Shown: piece after piece, positions 1-6,119 of the stretch
Layout: each line of letters starts with the position of its first letter
How positions within the stretch are numbered: the stretch's first letter is position 1
DNA from: an uncultured Oscillospiraceae bacterium
Lineage (GTDB): Bacteria; Bacillota; Clostridia; Oscillospirales; Acutalibacteraceae
Length of the DNA: 6,214 nt
Direction of reading: 5' to 3'
Assembly: GCA_900554775.1 (NCBI GenBank)
Contig: USIK01000046.1
Location: 1 to 6,214 of the forward strand
Made by a program: the position numbers and the translations under genes
Notes under the pieces: model-generated
The model's database searches: none
What the model was told of the DNA's origin: nothing
What the model saw: only the letters and a program-made list of their open reading frames with translations

Positions 1-485
1 AGAAGCTTTGAAATATACATTGAGGTTGCTTCGCCTTCAACCGTTGGGTTCGTTGCCATTATGATTTCTTTGATTTTTCCTTCTCTTACCCTTTTTATGA
101 GCTCAAGAATTTTAATTTCATCAGGTCCGATTGCGTTAAGTGGCGAAATAACCCCATGAAGAACGTGATAAAGCCCGTCGAATTCCCCGGTTCTTTCGAT
201 TGCTTCAATGTCTCTTGAATCTTCCACGACGCAAACTATTGATTCATCCCTCGCGGAATTAGAGCAAATTTCGCAAACATCTTTATCGGTGAAGCTGCAG
301 CAAACTTTGCAATATTTAACTTTTGATTGAGCCTCTAAAATGGCTTCAGCGAAGTCTTTTGCGTCTTCTTTTGGCATCCCAAGAACGTGGTAAGCTAGCC
401 TTCTTGCGGATTTTTTCCCGATTCCTGGCAAGCGCTCAAAATGCTCGATTAATTTTATTAAATAAATACTGTTATATTTCCACAT
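1..485 (-). CDS. recR: Recombination mediator RecR (partial, C-terminus beyond the left edge)
   Basis: RecR works with RecO and RecF to load RecA on gapped DNA in recombinational repair. Translating the minus strand from the ATG at 485 gives an uninterrupted frame of 161 codons that runs off the window; family members are near 200 residues, so roughly the last 35-40 are missing. Visible in order: the N-terminal helix-hairpin-helix region with LPGIGKKSARRLAYH (19-33); a four-cysteine zinc finger with CKVC at 59-62 and CEIC at 71-74; the start of the Toprim domain with VVEDSRDIEAIERTGEF and YHVLHGVISPLNAIGPD; and ATNPTVEGEATSMYI near the edge. It starts 5 bases after the ybaB stop and has no clear Shine-Dalgarno sequence, so translation is probably coupled to ybaB. 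No closer in-frame start fits the family N-terminus better. The family call is secure; the end lies outside the window. Confidence 0.97.
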   Translation of the reverse strand, partial: MWKYNSIYLIKLIEHFERLPGIGKKSARRLAYHVLGMPKEDAKDFAEAILEAQSKVKYCKVCCSFTDKDVCEICSNSARDESIVCVVEDSRDIEAIERTGEFDGLYHVLHGVISPLNAIGPDEIKILELIKRVREGKIKEIIMATNPTVEGEATSMYISKL

Positions 486-490
486 ATTGC

Positions 491-829
491 TTAAAACATA
501 TTTGGCAAGTTCATTTTGCCGGAAATATTCTCAAAGGCGCTGTCTTTTTCAGCAGTCGCTTTTTTTATTGCTTCGTTTGTAGCAGCCATTATCATGTCAG
601 CGAGCATTTCTGGGTCTTCAGGGTCGATAACTTCGGGTTTAATTTCAATGTTTGTTACTTCAAGCTTGCCGCTAATGGTAACTTTAACGGCTTCTCCGCC
701 TGAGGTTGCGCTGTAGCTTTTGCTTTCGAGTTCCTTTGTGGTTTTTTCCATTTCTTCTTGAGCTTTTTGAGCTCTAGCCATTAATTCTTGCATGTTTGGT
801 GCGCTTTGTTTTGGTAATCTTACTTTCAT
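491..829 (-). CDS. ybaB: YbaB/EbfC family nucleoid-associated DNA-binding protein
   Basis: A 112-residue protein of the YbaB/EbfC family (YaaK in B. subtilis), small dimeric DNA-binding proteins that coat the nucleoid; their exact role is not settled. The family pattern is plain: an N-terminal helix with NMQELMARAQKAQEEMEKTTKELE (about 12-35), the core beta strands with SGGEAVKVTISGKLEVTNIEIKPEVID, then DPEMLADMIMAATNEAIKKA, and a Met/Asn-rich tail. Length is close to the usual 100-110. The ATG at 829 overlaps the dnaX TGA in an ATGA junction, and an AGGAG (842-838) sits 8 bases upstream inside dnaX, so both coupling and its own ribosome binding site support this start. The position between dnaX and recR is the classic one and suggests a link to replication or repair. 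Confidence 0.96.
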   Translation of the reverse strand: MKVRLPKQSAPNMQELMARAQKAQEEMEKTTKELESKSYSATSGGEAVKVTISGKLEVTNIEIKPEVIDPEDPEMLADMIMAATNEAIKKATAEKDSAFENISGKMNLPNMF

Positions 830-2292
830 TTTTCTGTCTCCTCTTGATTTATTACTATATCTATATTACTCGTTTTTGCGCTGTTAATCAAGTCGTCGAG
901 TGCGCTAGGCTTTTCCTCGATTTTTTTCTTGTTGTATGGCCCGATGCTGTAGGCCTTGCCGAGAACCTTGCTTATAATGCTTTTCAGGCTGGCTCTTAAT
1001 TCCGCTTTTTTAAGGAACTCAAAAGCCATTGTATTTTCAGATTCTATCAAGATGTAATTCCCGGTTTTGTGCGCTTTTGAGTCTTTTAGCGAGATGTAAA
1101 GCGCCTTTAAGGAAGAATCTTTTTTCATTTCATTTAGAACTGCCTGCCAGTAGTCCTCGTCTGTTACTTGCGTGGGTTTAGCTTCGGGCTTTTTTGCTTT
1201 TTCGGGTTTGGCTTCAGAGTGCCTTTCGCCCGAGAACCTAAGGCAAAGCTTCACCGCAGCCATTTCCATTTCGAGCTTCTTATCCGCCGAAGTGCTCATG
1301 CTTTTCTTTGCATTTTTTAAAGCTTCAAGTGAATAGATAACGTCATCGAGGCTGATTTTCTCGCTAATTTTCGAAAGATTTTCCTCTTTTGGCGAAGTGC
1401 CCGAAACTTTAGAAATCATTAAATCTCTGAAATTCGAAATCATTTCTTCGCAAAGCTTGGCCATGTTTCCTGATTGCCTGTAAATTTCGTCTATTTTTTC
1501 AAGCGCAGCAGGGCAGTCGTGCGAAGTCATAAGAGAAATTAAATCCGAAACTGCGCCTGAGTCCGCTATTCCGAGCATGTTTCTCACGGATTTTTCATCA
1601 ATAATTTTTTCGCAAGAACCCCGGCACTGGTCAAGGATCGAAAGGGCGTCTCTCATTGCGCCGTCAGCTGCAAGGGCAATGGCTGAAACCGCTTTGTCTT
1701 CGATTTCAATGTTTTCTTCGTGGCAGATGTATTTTATTCTTTTCTCGATTGCTTCTTGCGAAAGCCTGTAAAATCTGAATTTCTGGCACCGCGAAATTAT
1801 GGTTAAAGGAAGCTTTTGGAGCTCAGTTGTAGCCAAAATGAAAACGACGTGTTTCGGCGGCTCTTCGAGCGTTTTTAAAAATGCATTGAACGCGCCGGGC
1901 GAGAGCATGTGCACTTCGTCAACGATGTAAACTCTGTATTTGCATTTGCTCGGCGTGAAAACGATTTCTTCGCGCATATCTCTTATGTTCTCAACGCCGT
2001 TGTTGCTCGCAGCGTCAATCTCAGCAACATCAAGGCAAGTTTCATTTTCAATGCTTTGGCAGCTTTCGCACTTCCCGCACGGGCTACCGTCAATCGGGTT
2101 TTCGCAGTTGATGGCCTTGGCAAGAATTTTCGCACAAGAAGTTTTTCCCGTGCCTCTTGAACCCGTGAAAAGGTAAGCATGAGAGATTCTTTTTGAAGCA
2201 ACTTCATTTTTTAAAATTTTAGTTACATGGTCCTGACCGATAACATCTTCAAAGGTTTTCGGCCTCCATTTACGGTAAAGAGTCTTATACAA
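826..2292 (-). CDS. dnaX: DNA polymerase III subunit tau (clamp-loader ATPase DnaX)
   Basis: The AAA+ motor of the clamp loader, which opens the beta clamp and places it on primed DNA; the C-terminal part normally contacts the polymerase and helicase. Seen in the 488 residues: LYRKWRPKTFEDVIGQ at 5-20; Walker A GSRGTGKTS at 44-52; a zinc module with C63, C72, C75 and C78; Walker B VDEVHML at 124-130; LEEPP at 142-146; the SRC motif with the arginine finger at 167-169; sensor 2 GAMRDALS with R214; a helical collar to about 355; a charged Lys/Glu/Pro linker (356-375); and a short C-terminal domain. It is shorter than most tau proteins (about 550-640), the loss being in the C-terminal part. The start is TTG at 2292, 9 bases after a GAGG; the ATG at 2299 is out of frame and stops after four codons. 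It follows the SRP RNA gene and overlaps ybaB. A likely -1 frameshift site lies at codons 367-368. Confidence 0.97.
   Translation of the reverse strand: MYKTLYRKWRPKTFEDVIGQDHVTKILKNEVASKRISHAYLFTGSRGTGKTSCAKILAKAINCENPIDGSPCGKCESCQSIENETCLDVAEIDAASNNGVENIRDMREEIVFTPSKCKYRVYIVDEVHMLSPGAFNAFLKTLEEPPKHVVFILATTELQKLPLTIISRCQKFRFYRLSQEAIEKRIKYICHEENIEIEDKAVSAIALAADGAMRDALSILDQCRGSCEKIIDEKSVRNMLGIADSGAVSDLISLMTSHDCPAALEKIDEIYRQSGNMAKLCEEMISNFRDLMISKVSGTSPKEENLSKISEKISLDDVIYSLEALKNAKKSMSTSADKKLEMEMAAVKLCLRFSGERHSEAKPEKAKKPEAKPTQVTDEDYWQAVLNEMKKDSSLKALYISLKDSKAHKTGNYILIESENTMAFEFLKKAELRASLKSIISKVLGKAYSIGPYNKKKIEEKPSALDDLINSAKTSNIDIVINQEETEK
1178..1195 (-). other. Candidate -1 ribosomal frameshift site in dnaX (gamma-like product)
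   Basis: In the minus-strand reading frame, codons 366-368 are GCA AAA AAG, giving the slippery heptamer A AAA AAG at 1195-1189, the same heptamer and phase used by E. coli dnaX to make gamma. After a -1 slip the frame reads GCC CGA AGC TAA, stopping at 1180-1178, so the product would be about 371 residues ending just after the AAA+ and collar domains. A modest hairpin (stem TCGGG 1233-1229 with CCCGA 1206-1202, inner GGC/GCC) lies upstream. I see no Shine-Dalgarno-like stimulator at the best distance and no strong downstream hairpin. A chance Lys-Lys pair in a lysine-rich linker is the main alternative. Confidence 0.5.
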
Positions 2293-2301
2293 TTTTCATA
2301 A

Positions 2302-2305
2302 CCTC
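2302..2305 (-). promoter_or_regulatory. Ribosome binding site that fixes the TTG start of dnaX
   Basis: GAGG on the minus strand (2305-2302) lies 9 bases before the TTG at 2292. The only nearby ATG (2299-2297) is 2 bases from it, too close for initiation, and opens a four-codon frame that ends in TAA overlapping the dnaX start region. The TTG also yields the family-typical N-terminus. Confidence 0.65.
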
Positions 2306-2320
2306 GCTTAAACTCAGAAT

Positions 2321-2346
2321 AAAAAATCGTGTAATCTAACATGCAG
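2321..2346 (-). terminator. U-tract after the SRP RNA terminal stem (terminator or attenuator before dnaX)
   Basis: The 3' arm of the SRP RNA terminal stem (2346-2328) is followed by one A and then six T on the minus strand (2326-2321). The arm pairs with 2466-2448 over 19 positions with one A/C mismatch, so the folded RNA has the stem plus U-run layout of an intrinsic terminator, although its loop is the whole SRP RNA body. It lies between the SRP RNA and dnaX, where it could release most transcripts and let a minority read on. No better promoter for dnaX is visible between 2320 and 2293. Confidence 0.55.
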
Positions 2347-2470
2347 TAGAGAGAATTAACCATATCGCACGGAACATATTGCTTAATGCTGCTCGGTTCC
2401 CCGCCTGACATGGTTCACAATCATCCGTCGCATGGCACCCACCCCAACTGCATGTTGGATTACACGCCCC
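2325..2470 (-). ncRNA. ffs: Signal recognition particle RNA (4.5S/scRNA, small type)
   Basis: The RNA core of the signal recognition particle, which binds Ffh and delivers nascent membrane and secreted proteins to FtsY at the membrane. On the minus strand 2420-2382 reads TGTGAACCATGTCAGG, then CGG-GGAA-CCG, then AGCAGCATTAAGC. Apart from the three apical base pairs this matches the Ffh-binding helix 8 of Gram-positive SRP RNA, with the GGAA tetraloop at 2400-2397. Next helices pair around it: AUUG with CAAU, ACGGA with UCCGU, CCAU with AUGG, and a G-rich/pyrimidine-rich stretch. A 19-position terminal stem (2466-2448 with 2346-2328) closes the molecule. The length, about 140-146 nt, leaves no room for the Alu domain found in the roughly 270-nt B. 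subtilis scRNA. The place directly upstream of dnaX is the same as in B. subtilis. The ends are inferred from the -10 box and the U-tract. Confidence 0.93.
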
Positions 2471-2499
2471 TTGATAATTATATTAGGTAGTTATAATAT
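2471..2499 (+). promoter_or_regulatory. Candidate promoter of the yhaO-yhaN operon
   Basis: TTGATA at 2471-2476 is followed by TATAAT at 2492-2497 (spacer 15) or by TAATAT at 2494-2499 (spacer 17). Either would start transcription near 2504-2506 and give a leader of about 55 bases before the TTG start. The box set interleaves with the SRP RNA -10 box on the other strand. AT-rich sequence makes -10 matches easy, so the exact box is uncertain. Confidence 0.5.
2477..2482 (-). promoter_or_regulatory. -10 box of the SRP RNA promoter
   Basis: A perfect TATAAT on the minus strand (2482-2477) lies 6-7 bases before the GGGG at 2470-2467 that should begin the SRP RNA. No good -35 box is found at 16-18 bases; the region upstream is pure A/T. 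A second pair further up (TTGAAT at 2519-2514 with TATAAC at 2495-2490, spacer 18) could start a slightly longer precursor. Confidence 0.6.
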
Positions 2500-2546
2500 T
2501 ATTATATAAGTTTATTCAAAAAATGCAATACTTATTTTTATTTTTT

Positions 2547-2553
2547 AAGGAGG
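2547..2553 (+). promoter_or_regulatory. Strong ribosome binding site that fixes a TTG start
   Basis: AAGGAGG, a full-strength Shine-Dalgarno sequence, ends 5 bases before the TTG at 2559. It lies inside the longer frame that opens with ATG at 2523, which shows that the 12 extra residues of that frame are leader, not protein. Confidence 0.85.
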
Positions 2554-2558
2554 AAACT

Positions 2559-3662
2559 TTGAAAGTTAAAATTGCTCACTGTGCCGATTTGCATTTGGAA
2601 TCGAAATCAGAGACGAAAAACTACGAAATTAAAGAAACTTTTTTAAATATGCTTAAAGTTTGCAAGGGCGAAAACGCCAATTTTTTGCTTATTTCCGGCG
2701 ATTTCTTTGATGACACAAGCGTAAACGAGAAAACCCTTTTGTGGGTTAAAAACGAACTTGAAAATTTTGGCTTAAAAACGATTATTTCGCCGGGGAATCA
2801 CGATCCTTTCACGAATGATTCGCCATACAACAAAGGCGCTTGGCCCAAAAACGTTTATATTTTCAAAGAAAATAAATTAACTCACTTTGACTTCCCGGAA
2901 CTTAAAACCAAGATTTTTGGCGCGGCTTTCACGAGCATTTATCAAAAAAAGACGCTTTTTAACCTGAAAGAAAATTTAGATGACGACTTTTTAAACATCT
3001 GCGTTATGCACGGAACAATGACTAAATCAAGCGATGAATTTTACAACCCCATTAGCCCTTCGAAAATTGAAGAAAGCAGATTTGATTACGTCGCTTTGGG
3101 GCATATTCACAAACGAAGCGAGATTCTAAAGCTCGGCAAAACTCTTTGCGCTTATTCCGGCTCGATTTGCCCGAAGGGCTTTTCGGAAACAGGTGCTAAA
3201 GGAATTTACATAGGCGAAATTTCAAAAAATGAGCAGAGTTTTAAATTCAAAAAGGTTTGCAAACATTCTTATGAAAAAATCACGCTGGATATTTCAGGCG
3301 TTAGTAGTATTTCTGATTTCATTTTAGAAAGTATAAAATCGAATTTCGGAGAGGGCTTTGAAAATAATTCCTATGAAATAACTTTAACGGGCGAAGTAGA
3401 AGAAGAATTTAATTTGGATACCGATGCAATAAAACTTTTTTTGAGCAGGCATGTTCATTTTGCAAGTATTAAAGATAAAACAGAAACGAAAATTGATATT
3501 GCAAAGTTAAATCTCAGAAGCGATTTTAAAAGCCTTTTCATAAAAGAAGCTTTGAAGCAGATTAATGATGCTGAAACAAAAGAAGAAAAAGAAATTGCGA
3601 AAACCGCATTAAAGCTAGGCTTAAAAGCTTTCGCAGAGGATGTGACTTATAGTGATAATTAA
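2559..3662 (+). CDS. yhaO: SbcD/Mre11-type metallophosphoesterase, YhaO-like DNA repair nuclease
   Basis: A 367-residue calcineurin-like phosphoesterase of the SbcD/Mre11/YhaO group. All metal-binding motifs are present in order: DLH (D10, H12), GDFFDD (D48), PGNHD (N80, H81), MHG (H151) and GHIH (H182, H184). By family knowledge this fold holds two Mn ions and cuts DNA ends as an exo/endonuclease, driven by a Rad50-like ATPase. The part after about 235 is a capping or partner-binding region, and the stretch 315-360 is helical and Lys/Glu-rich, where Mre11-type proteins bind the base of the ATPase coiled coil. Start TTG was chosen because of the AAGGAGG 5 bases upstream and because KVKIAHCADLHL is the usual N-terminus; an ATG 36 bases upstream adds only non-conserved residues. 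The stop overlaps the next gene by 11 bases. YhaO of B. subtilis is somewhat longer (about 400). The DNA substrate is inferred. Confidence 0.92.
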   Translation: MKVKIAHCADLHLESKSETKNYEIKETFLNMLKVCKGENANFLLISGDFFDDTSVNEKTLLWVKNELENFGLKTIISPGNHDPFTNDSPYNKGAWPKNVYIFKENKLTHFDFPELKTKIFGAAFTSIYQKKTLFNLKENLDDDFLNICVMHGTMTKSSDEFYNPISPSKIEESRFDYVALGHIHKRSEILKLGKTLCAYSGSICPKGFSETGAKGIYIGEISKNEQSFKFKKVCKHSYEKITLDISGVSSISDFILESIKSNFGEGFENNSYEITLTGEVEEEFNLDTDAIKLFLSRHVHFASIKDKTETKIDIAKLNLRSDFKSLFIKEALKQINDAETKEEKEIAKTALKLGLKAFAEDVTYSDN

Positions 3663-6081
3663 AAAAATTAAAATAAAAGGCTTTGGCAAATTCAAAGATA
3701 AAAACATAGATTTTTCCCCGGGGGTTCAGGTTGTTTACGGGCCGAACGAAGCCGGAAAGTCAACCTTGATGGAATTGATAAAAATGATGCTTTACAGCCG
3801 CAGGAAAGGCGCCTCGACAAGCAGCGAAGACAAAGCCTTGAGGAATAAATTCCTGCCTTGGGATAAATCCTCAATGTGCGCAGTGATGGAATTTAGCCAT
3901 GAAGGTAGCGATTATGTCCTTCAAAAGGAGATTCACGAATCTTCGGTTTTGAAAGATGTTACTGTGCTTCAAAATCTTTCTTCAGGGCAGAGCGTTAACC
4001 TCGGGAAGCGCCAAGAAGTGGGGGAATATCTTTTCGCGCTTGACCTTGCTAGCTTTGAAAGAAGCAGTTTCATAGAAGACCTTGGCAAGGCAGGGTTTGA
4101 AAACATCAAAACTTCTGATGACAGCATTCTTAACAAAATGCTCAATCTTTCGCAAACTGGCGAGACGGAAGTTTGCGCTGTTAAAGTGATGACTAGGCTG
4201 GAAGAAGCCATGAAAGAAATGGAAAGAGCCCGGGGTAAATCCGGCAGGATTCCTGAGATTAAAAGCAAAATTGCTGGCATCAAAGGCGAAATTCAAACCT
4301 TAAAAGATGAAGAAAAAGAAAATTTCGAGCTTTTGGAAAAATCGGCTGAAATCAAAAAGTTAATGGCCGAGAAAAAAGAAATAGAAAGCAAATTGGAAGC
4401 TGCCGAAAATTTAAGAAAAATCGCGGATATAGAAAAGCTCGTTGAAAAGATAAAGGCATCGGAAGAAAAACTCAAAAATATCAAAACCATTGAAGAAAAG
4501 ATAAGTGAGCTTAGTGATATCAATACGGATTTAAACCTTTGCAGGCTCAGCGTTAAAAGGCAAAAAGAGATTACCGAAAAACTTTATTGCACTAAAATTT
4601 CGGAAGAAGAAACCGAAAAACTAAGCAACTTTCTTAAAAATGAAGAAACTTTAAAAGATAAACTAAGTGAAGTTAGAAACGCCGTTAATTTTAAAAAATC
4701 GAGTGATTTAAAGGCGTTAAGTAATAATGAAGAAATTTTGGATTTAGCTGAAAAATACGAAAAGAAGCTTGAAGATTCAGAAAATTTCAAAAATAATTTT
4801 AGTGTTAGCAGCAATGATGACCTGAAAAAACAAAGTGCATTTACCAAAGAAAAAATAATTTTATGTGTGCTGTGCTTGGCTTTTGCCGCAATGCTTTTCT
4901 TTGCTCCGGCGCCCGTTTATCTGGCTGTTTTGGCGCTCGCAGCGTTGGAGGCTTTTAGAGTTTTCAAAATTAAATCTAAAATCGAAACCGAAAAGAAAAC
5001 AAAAACAGCCATCGAAGAAGGCACTGCCAAAACTCAAAGCGAGGCTGAGGGCTTGAAAAGCGAAATTTTGAATCTCATAAAAACCGAAGAGGAAAAACTG
5101 GAAGAAAAACTTCAAGTTCAAAAGCAAATGATAAACGACTTTTTGGAAAGCAAAAATGCGAATTCAGTTAAAGAATTTTATGAAAATTATGCTAAATTCC
5201 AAAATTTTTCTCAGAATAAATTTATGCTTAAAAACCTTGAAGTTAAACTCGGAAGTTTAGAGAAAAAATTCATAGAAGCTGCCAAATCGGAGGATTTAAA
5301 CTCCGCAAACGAAACTTTAGCCGAGCTTTGCGCCCAAAAAGAAGAAATAATCAGGCAGAGAAACGAAATTTCAGCTATGGCGAGCGCGTTGAGAGTAAAC
5401 GGCCTTGGCCTCAAAGAGCTTGAAGAAAAGCTTAAAAATTTGAAGCTTAAATCCGAAGATTTTTCAGAAGAAAACACCGAAGCTTTAGCTGAAAGATTGG
5501 AAAATCTAAAGATACTCGAACTCGAAAATGCGTACATTGAAGCTATGAAAAAAATAAAAATGCCGGAAAAAACACTAGGTGATTTAAACGCTGAACTTGA
5601 GCTTGAAAAAGAAAATTTGGTTTCTGCGAGCAGCTACTTTGAGAGCCTTAAACTTGCGAAAAACCTGATTGAAAAGGCTTCGGTTGAAATAAGGAAGAAC
5701 TTCAACCCGAAACTAAATAAAGAAGCTTCGAATATTTTTAGCAAATTAACTGGCGGAAAATACGAAAATATTTATGTTGGCAATAATTATGGAATTTTGG
5801 CTGAATACGAAATGATGCAGAGAAACCTTGAAAACCTCAGCAGTGGCACTGTTGACCAGGCTTATCTTTCTTTGAGGATTGCAATTTCAAAGTTGATTTG
5901 CAAAAATCAGGTTCCGCTTATTTTAGACGACACTTTGGTTCGCTACGACCTTAAAAGAATGGAAAATACACTGGAATTTTTCAAAAATAATGGGGAAATC
6001 CCGCAAACGATAATTTTCACGTGTCATGATTACATAGTTAAAGCCGCGCAGGCGCAAGGAATACACATAATAAAAATTTAA
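3652..6081 (+). CDS. yhaN: Rad50/SMC-like coiled-coil ATPase with a central membrane hairpin, YhaN-like
   Basis: An 809-residue SMC/Rad50-type ATPase that should pair with the upstream nuclease. The N-terminal half-head has IKIKGFGKFKDKNIDF and Walker A GPNEAGKST at 30-38; the NEAGKST form is typical of the YhaN group. Charged heptad-rich coiled coil fills about 200-400 and 440-690. Between them a hydrophobic hairpin (about 402-418 and 422-437, turn APAP) with flanking lysines predicts two membrane helices with both arms in the cytoplasm. The C-terminal half-head has the ABC signature LSSGT (729-733), Walker B PLILDD (755-760; D759, D760) and the switch histidine H792 in TCHDY. The family ranges to about 960 residues, so this one has shorter arms. 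Start is GTG at 3652, overlapping the nuclease gene by 11 bases, with AGAGGA 11 bases upstream, pointing to coupled translation. Function as a DNA end-processing motor is inferred. Confidence 0.9.
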   Translation: MIIKKIKIKGFGKFKDKNIDFSPGVQVVYGPNEAGKSTLMELIKMMLYSRRKGASTSSEDKALRNKFLPWDKSSMCAVMEFSHEGSDYVLQKEIHESSVLKDVTVLQNLSSGQSVNLGKRQEVGEYLFALDLASFERSSFIEDLGKAGFENIKTSDDSILNKMLNLSQTGETEVCAVKVMTRLEEAMKEMERARGKSGRIPEIKSKIAGIKGEIQTLKDEEKENFELLEKSAEIKKLMAEKKEIESKLEAAENLRKIADIEKLVEKIKASEEKLKNIKTIEEKISELSDINTDLNLCRLSVKRQKEITEKLYCTKISEEETEKLSNFLKNEETLKDKLSEVRNAVNFKKSSDLKALSNNEEILDLAEKYEKKLEDSENFKNNFSVSSNDDLKKQSAFTKEKIILCVLCLAFAAMLFFAPAPVYLAVLALAALEAFRVFKIKSKIETEKKTKTAIEEGTAKTQSEAEGLKSEILNLIKTEEEKLEEKLQVQKQMINDFLESKNANSVKEFYENYAKFQNFSQNKFMLKNLEVKLGSLEKKFIEAAKSEDLNSANETLAELCAQKEEIIRQRNEISAMASALRVNGLGLKELEEKLKNLKLKSEDFSEENTEALAERLENLKILELENAYIEAMKKIKMPEKTLGDLNAELELEKENLVSASSYFESLKLAKNLIEKASVEIRKNFNPKLNKEASNIFSKLTGGKYENIYVGNNYGILAEYEMMQRNLENLSSGTVDQAYLSLRIAISKLICKNQVPLILDDTLVRYDLKRMENTLEFFKNNGEIPQTIIFTCHDYIVKAAQAQGIHIIKI

Positions 6082-6111
6082 ACCATCCGGATTTATTTCC
6101 AGGTGGTTTTT
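6081..6111 (+). terminator. Intrinsic terminator of the yhaO-yhaN operon
   Basis: A ten-pair stem, AACCATCCGG (6081-6090) with CCAGGTGGTT (6099-6108), has one G/U wobble and one C/A mismatch, an 8-base loop ATTTATTT, and a T-run at 6107-6111. The stem begins at the last base of the stop codon, so release should be immediate after translation ends. Confidence 0.8.
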
Positions 6112-6119
6112 GCTATAAT
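6111..6119 (+). promoter_or_regulatory. Possible extended -10 promoter element
   Basis: TGCTATAAT matches the extended -10 consensus TGnTATAAT exactly, directly after the operon terminator. There is no convincing -35 box (TTTATT at 6092-6097 is the best, spacer 16) and no gene follows in the window, so this may be chance in AT-rich DNA. Confidence 0.25.

Noticed and set aside
323..2176. Plus-strand open frames across recR, ybaB and dnaX
   Set aside because: They lie antisense to three secure conserved genes and show no domain or start signal of their own.
2285..2299. Four-codon ATG frame on the minus strand just ahead of dnaX
   Set aside because: ATG AAA ATT GTA TAA lies only 2 bases from the GAGG, too close for initiation, and nothing else supports it as a leader peptide.
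2223..2411. Minus-strand 62-residue frame crossing the SRP RNA and dnaX start
   Set aside because: It covers the conserved SRP RNA helix and overlaps dnaX in another frame; the RNA explains the sequence.
2328..2466. Long inverted repeat as insertion-sequence ends or a riboswitch
   Set aside because: The arms are the closing stem of the SRP RNA, with the conserved helix 8 between them and no transposase present.
2523..2558. ATG at 2523 as the start of the nuclease gene
   Set aside because: The frame from here to 2558 contains the AAGGAGG ribosome binding site itself and encodes residues with no family likeness; the TTG at 2559 is at ideal spacing.
3692..5537. Several long open frames on the minus strand inside the ATPase gene
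   Set aside because: They are Ser/Phe/Leu-rich mirror images of Lys/Glu-rich coiled-coil codons, lack ribosome binding sites, and match no family.
2559..6081. A new anti-phage nuclease/ATPase system
   Set aside because: The two proteins fit the known YhaO/YhaN (SbcCD/Mre11-Rad50-like) group, and the neighbours are housekeeping genes, so no defence context is visible.
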